From CAZTNW01 sp964614945 (GTDB lineage Bacteria; Caldisericota; JANLFM01): a stretch of DNA of 64,000 nucleotides. The position numbers and the translations under genes are program-made. The notes below the pieces were generated by a model, which ran no database searches, was not told the DNA's origin, and was given only the letters and a program-made list of their open reading frames with translations. This document shows, piece by piece, positions 8,675 through 15,879 of the stretch; the stretch's first letter is position 1, and each line of letters begins with the position of its first letter. Where the stretch lies: assembly GCA_964614945.1 (NCBI GenBank), contig CAZTNW010000003.1:124001-188000 (forward strand), in the 5' to 3' direction.

Positions 8675-9966
8675 TCTCGATTATTTAGAAAATGGCGGAA
8701 ACTCTCTTTACCTAAAAAGAGAGCGGCCGCGCCCAGGCCCTCCTCTATCCGGAGAAGCTGGTTGTATTTGGCCAGTCGCTCCGAGCGAGCCGGGGCCCCT
8801 GTCTTGATCTGACCCACATTCAGGCCAACCGCCAGATCAGCGATGAAGGTATCCTCCGTTTCCCCGGAGCGATGAGAGATAAGGGCACCATAACCGTTTC
8901 GCCTCGCCAGGTCGATAGTATCCATGGTCTCCGTCAGGGTACCGACCTGGTTCAGCTTAATCAGGATACAATTCGCCACTCCCCGCTCTATACCCATTTC
9001 AAGGCGCTGCGTATTTGTCACGAAGAGGTCATCTCCCACGAGCTGCACCACTCCACCCAGACGGGCGGTAAGTTCCCGCCAGCCCGTCCAATCGTCCTCG
9101 GCCAGGCCGTCCTCGATGGATATGATCGGGTAACGGGAGACAAGCTTTTCGTAGTATGCAACCATCTCCGACGAATCAAGCCTGTGATTCTCCCCTTTGA
9201 AGTAGTAGGAGCCGCCTTCATGGAATTCAGAGGCAGCAGAATCTAAGGCCAGGTAAACATCTTCGCCTGGTTTCCAGCCCGCCTTCTCTATGGCGGAGAG
9301 AATTACCTGAAGGGCCTCCTCATTTGAAGACAGATTGGGAGCGAATCCCCCCTCATCACCTACCGAGGTGAGCAGCTTTCTTTCTTTCAGAACGGCCTTA
9401 AGCGAATGATAGACCTCGGCTCCGATGCGCAGGGCCTCCTGGAATGATCCTCCTCCCACCGGAACAATCATGAACTCCTGAATATCTACATTGTTATCGG
9501 CGTGCTTCCCCCCATTCAGGATATTCATATAGGGGAGTGGCATCAGACGCCCCGCTATCCCACCCAGGTAATGGTAGAGGGGGACCCCCAGGCAATTACT
9601 GGCGGCCATGGATACCGCTAAAGAGACCCCGAGGATGGCATTAGCTCCAAGGCTCTGCTTGGCAGGGGTCCCGTCGAGTTCGATCAGGATACGGTCAACC
9701 TCCCTTTGGGAGAAAACATCCATTCCCTGAATTGCAGGTCGAATTTTATCTCTCACATTCTGGAGGGCGCGCAATAGTCCCTTGCCCTGATATCGATTTT
9801 TATCTCCGTCCCGTAGTTCTCGGGCTTCATGTGTTCCGGTCGATGCCCCGGAAGGAACGATGGCGCTGCCTGAAGTTCCATCACACAGTCGGACCTCTAC
9901 TTCCAGCGCAGGGTAACCGCGCGAATCCAGCACCTCTCGTCCCCTGACTTCCTCAATTACGCTCAT
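8671..9966 (-). CDS. eno: Enolase
   Basis: Converts 2-phosphoglycerate to phosphoenolpyruvate in glycolysis and gluconeogenesis; cytosolic Mg2+ enzyme. Signature blocks are EVLDSRGYPALEVEV at the N-terminus, SGASTGTHEA, the metal-binding VGDEGGFAPNL, SIEDGLAEDDW, VGDDLFVTN, the catalytic-lysine region LIKLNQVGTLTE and ISHRSGETEDTFIADLAVG. At 431 residues it is full length. GAGGTGA precedes the ATG by 7 nt. It is a single-gene unit. Confidence 0.98.
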   Translation of the reverse strand: MSVIEEVRGREVLDSRGYPALEVEVRLCDGTSGSAIVPSGASTGTHEARELRDGDKNRYQGKGLLRALQNVRDKIRPAIQGMDVFSQREVDRILIELDGTPAKQSLGANAILGVSLAVSMAASNCLGVPLYHYLGGIAGRLMPLPYMNILNGGKHADNNVDIQEFMIVPVGGGSFQEALRIGAEVYHSLKAVLKERKLLTSVGDEGGFAPNLSSNEEALQVILSAIEKAGWKPGEDVYLALDSAASEFHEGGSYYFKGENHRLDSSEMVAYYEKLVSRYPIISIEDGLAEDDWTGWRELTARLGGVVQLVGDDLFVTNTQRLEMGIERGVANCILIKLNQVGTLTETMDTIDLARRNGYGALISHRSGETEDTFIADLAVGLNVGQIKTGAPARSERLAKYNQLLRIEEGLGAAALFLGKESFRHFLNNRD

Positions 9967-10035
9967 ATCATCTTCACCTCGATAGCTAAAGTTCAGAAAT
10001 GATGCGCTTATTTTCTCGACATAGCACCGGAAAAA

Positions 10036-10896
10036 TCAAGAGCTCGGCGGAAGAAAGTCCTCCAGAGCGACGAATCTGTAGCCTCTCCCGCTAATTTCTT
10101 TGATCAGTTCGTCGAGAACCAAATGAGAGGATTCGCTGGCTAAGTGAAAGAGCACAATTGCCCCATCCTCTAATCGATCCATCACCCGCTCTCGCACTGA
10201 CTCCGGCGTGCTCTCGACCTGCCAATCCAGGGAATCTATCGTCCAGTACATACTCACATACCCTTCTTCCTGTAATAGCTCAAGGATTCGCCCATCTCGC
10301 TCCCCGTAAGGAGGTCGGAAAAACGGCCTGGTACTTACACCCAGGAGATCCTGGATGCGATCCTCCACTGCCTGAATCTCCTCTACGACCTCCTCGTCCG
10401 ATAGTTCGGTCAGATGAGGGTGAGTCAGGGTGTGATTGCCGAGGTTGAAACCTCGGTCATGGATAGCCTCGACCGCATCCGGGAATTGATCAATCCAAGT
10501 TCCGGTAAGGAAGAAAGTGGCCGGCACTTCATTATCATCCAATATGGCCAGGATCTCCTCCACGTAACCTCGCCCGGCACCGCCATCGAAGGTGAAGGCG
10601 ATCCGATTGCCTCCTTGAGGTCCTCGAGAAATCTCGAGCGGCTCCGAGGGAGAGTAATTCTGGTCGGGGCTGGGCGACGGGCTTCGTGTGGAGGGGAGAG
10701 AAGAAGAGGTCGATTCACTTGAGGGGCTCGGCGAAACTGACGGGGTCATCGAGGGTGTCGGTGTTGCTCTGTCAGTAGGCATGGTCGAAGTTGTGCTCTC
10801 CCGGGAAGAGCCTGAAGGCAGCGGAGGTAGAAATTGACAAGATACTAACGCTAGCCCCAAAAGTAGCAGGGAGAAATAGAGCAATTTTCTCTTCAT
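10036..10896 (-). CDS. Lipoprotein polysaccharide deacetylase (NodB domain)
   Basis: A lipoprotein signal (MKRKLLYFSLLLLGLALVSC, lipobox LVSC) is followed by a Ser/Thr/Pro-rich linker of about 70 residues and a carbohydrate esterase 4 domain. Motifs: IAFTFDGGAGRGY (the second catalytic-site Asp is Gly-Gly here instead of FDDGP), GNHTLTHPHLTEL (metal His pair), FFRPPYGERDGRIL and MYWTIDSLDW. It probably acts on peptidoglycan or another surface glycan outside the membrane. Because the TFDDG motif reads TFDGG, the metal site may be altered. A TATACT lies 6 nt before the ATG without a Shine-Dalgarno. Confidence 0.85.
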   Translation of the reverse strand: MKRKLLYFSLLLLGLALVSCQFLPPLPSGSSRESTTSTMPTDRATPTPSMTPSVSPSPSSESTSSSLPSTRSPSPSPDQNYSPSEPLEISRGPQGGNRIAFTFDGGAGRGYVEEILAILDDNEVPATFFLTGTWIDQFPDAVEAIHDRGFNLGNHTLTHPHLTELSDEEVVEEIQAVEDRIQDLLGVSTRPFFRPPYGERDGRILELLQEEGYVSMYWTIDSLDWQVESTPESVRERVMDRLEDGAIVLFHLASESSHLVLDELIKEISGRGYRFVALEDFLPPSS

Positions 10897-10902
10897 TTTT
10901 GC

Positions 10903-10908
10903 AGTATA
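10903..10908 (-). promoter_or_regulatory. -10 element, leaderless promoter of the deacetylase gene
   Basis: TATACT on the minus strand is separated from the ATG by GCAAAA. No ribosome-binding site fits in this space. The -35 at a 17-bp spacing (TCAAAC) is poor. Confidence 0.45.
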
Positions 10909-10927
10909 TCATTGAAAGGAAAAATGT

Positions 10928-10956
10928 TTGAGCATGGAGCTCAAGTAGCATAGAAT
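10928..10956 (+). promoter_or_regulatory. Leaderless promoter of degV (TTGAGC-17 bp-TAGAAT)
   Basis: TTGAGC (10928-10933), a 17-bp spacer and TAGAAT (10951-10956) are followed after 7 nt by the ATG. The region between the divergent deacetylase and degV genes is only 67 bp and holds promoters for both. Confidence 0.6.
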
Positions 10957-10963
10957 ATTAGCT

Positions 10964-11812
10964 ATGAAGGATATCAGCGTCGTAGTCGATAGTGTTGCCG
11001 ATTTGCCCCAGAAGATCGTGGACGAATACGGCCTCGAATTGGTAAATTTCCCTGTGGTCTTTGGCGAGCGTAGCTTCCTGGACAAGTTCGATCTGTCTCC
11101 CAAGCATTTTTTCAGCATGTTGCGCAGTCAACACGATTTCCCCAAAACTGCCGCTCCGCCAGCCGGTGCTTACCTCGAGGTCTTCCGGCGTCTCATTCAA
11201 TTGGGCAAATCCGTCCTCTCCTTCACCACTACCTCAAGGCACAGTGCGGCATACCAGTCCGCGGTCCTGGCCCGTTCCATGATTCCGGAGGGCGAGGTGG
11301 AAGTGATCGATTCAGGCAGTGTCTCCATGGGCCTTGGCTTCGTAGCAATGGAAGCCGTAGAGGAATCAGGGAGAAAAAGCCCGAAAGAGAAAATCATTGA
11401 GCGGGTGAAAGAGGTGATCCAGCGAGTACAGATCCTCGCCTTAATCCCGGATGTGAAATACGCCGAGCGTTCGGGGCGGATCTCTCAAGCCGTAGCCAAA
11501 ATCGCCGTCCTCCTGAACATTAAGCCGATCATCCGCCTCCGCCATGGCATCATTGAATTCGTCAGCAAGGCCTCCAACTACCGCATGGCGATGGACAAGA
11601 TCGTAAATAGAATAAGAAATGTCCTGGCAGAAAAGAAAGGGCGGATCGCGGTAATGCACGCCGATGCCTTAGACCAAGCACTGGAGTTAAAGGAAAGGGT
11701 CATGAGGGAATTCTTCCTCGAGGGCGAGACTATCCTCTCGGAAGTAGGGCCTGCCCTGGGATCTCATTCCGGGCCTGGTGCACTGGCTGTTGCTTTCTAT
11801 CCTGTGCCCTGA
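10964..11812 (+). CDS. DegV family fatty-acid-binding protein
   Basis: A 282-residue two-domain fatty acid carrier of the DegV/FakB family. Conserved parts are DSVADLPQKIVDEY at the start, the lipid-pocket SFTTTSRHSAAYQSA, DSGSVSMGLGF, the GRISQAVAKIAVLLNIKPII region and the C-terminal GPALGSHSGPGALAVAF. In Firmicutes such proteins bind a fatty acid for phosphorylation by FakA; no FakA gene is visible here. The gene appears to be transcribed as a leaderless mRNA. Confidence 0.92.
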   Translation: MKDISVVVDSVADLPQKIVDEYGLELVNFPVVFGERSFLDKFDLSPKHFFSMLRSQHDFPKTAAPPAGAYLEVFRRLIQLGKSVLSFTTTSRHSAAYQSAVLARSMIPEGEVEVIDSGSVSMGLGFVAMEAVEESGRKSPKEKIIERVKEVIQRVQILALIPDVKYAERSGRISQAVAKIAVLLNIKPIIRLRHGIIEFVSKASNYRMAMDKIVNRIRNVLAEKKGRIAVMHADALDQALELKERVMREFFLEGETILSEVGPALGSHSGPGALAVAFYPVP

Positions 11813-11844
11813 TCCCGAGACTTCTCCCTCTTGAATCATCCTGA

Positions 11845-13086
11845 ATGATGGATGCAGGAGCGGAACAGCGTTCAAATATTTTAGGCAGAGCTTTTTCCTC
11901 TTTAAGGCATCGAAATTATCGCCTCTATTGGCTGGGTCAATCCGTCTCCCTGGTCGGGACATGGATGCAGTCAGTAGCCCAAGGCTGGCTGGTCCTCCAA
12001 TTGACGGATTCGTCATTTTACCTCGGCCTGGTTTCCGCTCTCGGCACTTTGCCGGTCCTTTTATTTTCCCTCTTTGGCGGAGCTCTCGCCGACCGAATCC
12101 CGAAGAAGAACCTGCTGATTATCAGCCAGAGCATGCTGGCTCTGGAGGCTTTCATCCTGGGAGGACTCGTGCTTTCCAGCCTGATTCAGACATGGCATGT
12201 CATGCTACTTTCCTTCTTCATGGGCACCATGAATGCTTTAGATATGCCCACCCGGCAGTCTTTCATTGTGGAAATGGTAGGAAAGGAGGACCTGATGAAT
12301 GCTATCGGTTTGAACTCAACGAGCTTCAATGCCGCTCGCATCGTTGGACCGGTCCTTGCCGGACTCCTGATCTCACTGGCGGGCATCGGGGTCTGCTTTG
12401 TCGTGAATGGAGCGAGCTACTTCGCTACCCTGGCCGCCCTATTTCTCATCCGCCTTCCAGCTAAGGGAACTGAAAGAGTGGGGATTCCCGTTCTTTCCAG
12501 CATGAAAGAGGGGCTGCGCTACGCTTGGCAGGAACGCAATATTTTCGCCTTCCTTTCCATCGCGGCCATCACTTCTATTTTCGCATACAGCTACCTCCCC
12601 CTGATGCCCGTCTTCGCTCGGGACGTCCTTTCCAGTGGGGCCTTCGGCCTGGGAGGACTGATGTCCGCTATTGGTGCAGGGGCGTTGGTTGGAGCCCTCG
12701 GCGTCACCACAATGTCCTCTCAAGGAAATAAAGGCCGGTTGGTCATGGTAGGGAACCTGATCCTCGGCTTGGCTCTGATAGCTTTCTCTCTCTCGCAAAA
12801 TTATTTGATCAGCATGGCATTCCTGGCCTGGGCGGGTGGCGCAATGGTGACACAGAACATCTCTGTGAACACCATCATCCAAACCTCGACCTCCGATTCT
12901 TACCGCGGTCGCATAATGGCTCTCTATACTATGACCTTTGTCGGTATGGCTCCTCTTGGCAGCCTCCTCGCGGGAACCCTGGCCCAATTCCTCGGAGCTC
13001 CTCTGGCAGTCTTGATCGGGGCATTGATCACCATCATCGTTGTCACGATTATTCTATTAAGCCGCAGGCAGGTTCTCTTCTGCTGA
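11845..13086 (+). CDS. MFS transporter (EntS/MFS_3 type)
   Basis: Integral membrane protein of 413 residues with about 12 hydrophobic segments and a major-facilitator layout. The N-terminal LRHRNYRLYWLGQSVSLVGTW and the loop GALADRIPKKNLL (MFS motif A-like) match the enterobactin-exporter subfamily; DMPTRQSFIVEMV and NAARIVGPVLAGL are also typical. Probably an exporter of small molecules; the substrate is unknown. Two ATGs are adjacent at the start and no clear ribosome site is seen. The last 30 bp overlap the convergent MATE gene. Confidence 0.88.
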   Translation: MMDAGAEQRSNILGRAFSSLRHRNYRLYWLGQSVSLVGTWMQSVAQGWLVLQLTDSSFYLGLVSALGTLPVLLFSLFGGALADRIPKKNLLIISQSMLALEAFILGGLVLSSLIQTWHVMLLSFFMGTMNALDMPTRQSFIVEMVGKEDLMNAIGLNSTSFNAARIVGPVLAGLLISLAGIGVCFVVNGASYFATLAALFLIRLPAKGTERVGIPVLSSMKEGLRYAWQERNIFAFLSIAAITSIFAYSYLPLMPVFARDVLSSGAFGLGGLMSAIGAGALVGALGVTTMSSQGNKGRLVMVGNLILGLALIAFSLSQNYLISMAFLAWAGGAMVTQNISVNTIIQTSTSDSYRGRIMALYTMTFVGMAPLGSLLAGTLAQFLGAPLAVLIGALITIIVVTIILLSRRQVLFC

Positions 13087-14451
13087 GAGAAGAGATGCCT
13101 CCTTCCATCTCCCCTTAAGAAAGAACCAGAGAACAACTACAGCTCTCAGTGACCAATCTACAGCTGTTGCGAGCCACACACCGGCCAGGCCCATCCCTAA
13201 GGGAAAAGCCAGAAGATAGACGAGTAGAAGTCGACCAATTAAAACCCCGACAATAGTGCCTACGAGAGGGCTATGTGTGTCTCCTGCTCCCCGCAGCGCT
13301 CCTGCGATAATCATCAGAACAGCCAGCCCTGGCTGCTCCAGGGCCCCAAGCCGTATAGCCAGGCCGGCCTGCTCGATTACTTCCCGGGTTCCGCCGAAGA
13401 GAGAGGCGATCTGATTCCCCAGGAGTCCGAAGAGAAGACCGAAAGACGAGAGGACTAAAAGCCCCAACCAGGTAGTCAGCCAGATACTCCTTTCCGCCAA
13501 AACGGGTTTCTTTGCTCCGAGAAATTGACCGCAAAGCGTCGTGGAGGCTACGGCAAATCCCCATCCGGGCATATAAGAGAGTGATTCGATGCTCAGCGCC
13601 ACCTGGTGAGCGGCCAGCGGTATTTCGCCCAGGGCGGAAACTAAACGGATGAAGATCAACTGGGCACCCCTGTAGACAAAAGCCTCGCCGAAAGCAGGGG
13701 CAGCCAGCCGGAAAACCTCTCTCAACATGGGAGCACGCAGACGCAGATGGGAAATTTTCAGGTAGAACTCGCCTCTACCGATCCACGCCACGAGAAAAAT
13801 CGCGATTCCGCTAAGAGCGGTAGTAATCGCCGTGGCCCAACCCGCGCCCTTTACTTCCAGGGCAGGGAAAAAACCCCACCCGAAGATGAGTAAAAGAGCG
13901 AGGACAATATGCAGGAGGTTAGCCGCTCCCGTAATAAAAAGGGGAGTGCGCGTGTTCCCTGCTCCACGTAATGCTCCGAAGAGCACAAGGGCAGGAAAGC
14001 CGAAGATATTCGAGAGGAAAAGGAGACGCAGATAGAAAACTCCCTCTCTAGCTGCCTGCTCCTGGAGTCCCATCAAAGACAGGATTGGTTCGGCGAAGAG
14101 GAAACCGAGAATGGCGATTGCTAGACCAGAAATAAGGGCGAGAGCAAAAGATTGTCCCAGGTAGCATCGTGCCCTGTCCTGATTTCCCGCTCCCCACGAG
14201 CGGGCTACCAGGGAAGTACAGGCGATGGAGAGCGAGGTGAATAAAGAGGTGAGAGTGAAGTTGAGAAAGCTTCCCATGGCCACTGCCGCAAGTGCTGCTG
14301 AGCTGCGCAACCAGCCGATCATCAAAGTATCAGTCAGAGTAACAGCTGTCAGGAGGAGATTCTCTGCAACGGCAGGTGCTGCCAAACCGATAATTAAGCG
14401 CCGGAGTTGTCCAGGTTTATTATCAGCAGGAAGAGATAAATGGGTCGCCAA
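13057..14451 (-). CDS. MATE family multidrug/cation antiporter
   Basis: A 464-residue protein with 12 predicted transmembrane segments in two homologous halves (LIIGLAAPAVAENLLL ... and VFRLAAPAFGEAFVYRGAQ). This is the NorM/DinF-type Na+- or H+-coupled exporter fold. The start is a TTG at 14451, 3 nt after the stop of the diguanylate cyclase gene, so it is probably translated by coupling. Substrate specificity cannot be read from the sequence. Confidence 0.9.
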   Translation of the reverse strand: MATHLSLPADNKPGQLRRLIIGLAAPAVAENLLLTAVTLTDTLMIGWLRSSAALAAVAMGSFLNFTLTSLFTSLSIACTSLVARSWGAGNQDRARCYLGQSFALALISGLAIAILGFLFAEPILSLMGLQEQAAREGVFYLRLLFLSNIFGFPALVLFGALRGAGNTRTPLFITGAANLLHIVLALLLIFGWGFFPALEVKGAGWATAITTALSGIAIFLVAWIGRGEFYLKISHLRLRAPMLREVFRLAAPAFGEAFVYRGAQLIFIRLVSALGEIPLAAHQVALSIESLSYMPGWGFAVASTTLCGQFLGAKKPVLAERSIWLTTWLGLLVLSSFGLLFGLLGNQIASLFGGTREVIEQAGLAIRLGALEQPGLAVLMIIAGALRGAGDTHSPLVGTIVGVLIGRLLLVYLLAFPLGMGLAGVWLATAVDWSLRAVVVLWFFLKGRWKEASLLSAEENLPAA

Positions 14452-14454
14452 AAA

Positions 14455-15876
14455 TTACGGTCCGCTCAGCACCACCCGATTTTTTCCGGCTTTTTTGGCA
14501 GAATAAAGGGCCTTATCAGCCTTTTCCAGCAGTGATTCTATGGTGTCCTCTCTCCGATTGAATTCCGCCACTCCTAAGGAAACGGTGATGGGAGTAGAAA
14601 TCTCCATCAGGTGACGAATGCGTTCCGCGACGATGGCTGTACCTGCTAAAGGGGTCTCCGGCATCAGCAAGAGGAACTCGTCCCCGCCAAACCGACAGAC
14701 CACGTCAGTTTCTCGCGCGTTGGCTCGCAACAACTGAGCAGCCTGTACGAGCAATTGATCTCCAGCTAAATGGCCGAGGCGATCGTTATAAAGCTTGAAG
14801 TCATCCAGGTCTAAAAAGAGCAAGCTCAAGGAATGGGCGAAGCGCCCCGATCTCAGAACCTCCTTGCGGGCCTGCTCGATAAAGTAGCGTCGATTATAAA
14901 GATCGGTTAAATGGTCAGTAATCGCCATCTGCTGGGTTCTTTCGTAGAGAATAGAATTATATAGAGCTAGGCCCACCTGATCTGCCAGGGTCCGGATAAG
15001 GGCTTGCCGGTGTGCGTCAAAAAAATCATGAGTTTCGCTCTCGATATCGAGCACTCCGATCGCTTTGCCCTCCACTTTCAGAGGTATAGCCATTTCGCTT
15101 TTGGCGTCTTCCACCCCCCGTATGTAGTCGGGGTCGCGGTTCACATCGCAGACTACCACCACCTCTCCAGTTTTTGCGGCCCTGCCGGTGATACCTTTGC
15201 CTATGGGAATACGGAAGTTGAAGACATCTCCGCGGTATCCGCGGTGAGCTCGCAGCACCAAAACCATATCCTGTTCCTCGAGCAGAAAGATTGCAGCATT
15301 AGAAACGCCGGCAACCTCGTAAAGGGAATCGAGGATTTGGTTGAGGGTCTGGTCCAGCTCGAGCTGGGACCCAATCACTGTCGCTGCACGGAGGAGCAGC
15401 GATAGGTCCTCCATTCTGCGGTTTAACTGCTGCTTGAGAAGATGAACCGCCAAAAGCGAGGAGGTCAGGGATACGAGGGCGGGGTGGTGCTCTAACGGAG
15501 GCACCCCATTTTTATCCCGGGAGAGGAACATCAACAAATATCCGGGTTTCCAGCTGACAAGCTGCAGCGGGTAGACGAGTATCGACCCTGAATGGCTGCT
15601 GGATTGGGTCAGGAGTTGCCAATCCTTCGCCTCCAGTCTGGTTTTCTCCCCCAGCAACTGCAGGAAGCTTTCCTCGGATATGATCGCTGGAGCTAATTCC
15701 TTGGGGAAATTCGGAGAAGATAGGGGGCGGAGAAATCCGCCTTCCTTGAGGAGGAATAAATAGACATCTGTGCCGAAGGCCTGCTTAGCTATCGGGGAAA
15801 TTTCTTCCCAGAGAAAAGGAGCCTCGTTGATACTCTCCAGCAATTTATGGGACACTGTTTGCGTCAAAGAACTCAC
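14455..15876 (-). CDS. Diguanylate cyclase with GAF domain (GGDEF)
   Basis: Makes c-di-GMP from two GTP. An N-terminal region of about 160 residues, probably a degenerate GAF, is followed by a GAF domain (about 175-310; GKGITGRAAKTGEVVV) and a GGDEF domain at the C-terminus with the intact active site GGDEF at residues 397-401 (CRFGGDEFLLLMPE). The allosteric RxxD inhibitory site is not obvious before it. No membrane segment, so it is cytosolic and senses a ligand through GAF. The GTG start at 15876 is 3 nt past the stop of the histidine kinase gene, so the two are co-translated. Confidence 0.92.
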   Translation of the reverse strand: MSSLTQTVSHKLLESINEAPFLWEEISPIAKQAFGTDVYLFLLKEGGFLRPLSSPNFPKELAPAIISEESFLQLLGEKTRLEAKDWQLLTQSSSHSGSILVYPLQLVSWKPGYLLMFLSRDKNGVPPLEHHPALVSLTSSLLAVHLLKQQLNRRMEDLSLLLRAATVIGSQLELDQTLNQILDSLYEVAGVSNAAIFLLEEQDMVLVLRAHRGYRGDVFNFRIPIGKGITGRAAKTGEVVVVCDVNRDPDYIRGVEDAKSEMAIPLKVEGKAIGVLDIESETHDFFDAHRQALIRTLADQVGLALYNSILYERTQQMAITDHLTDLYNRRYFIEQARKEVLRSGRFAHSLSLLFLDLDDFKLYNDRLGHLAGDQLLVQAAQLLRANARETDVVCRFGGDEFLLLMPETPLAGTAIVAERIRHLMEISTPITVSLGVAEFNRREDTIESLLEKADKALYSAKKAGKNRVVLSGP

Positions 15877-15879
15877 CTG

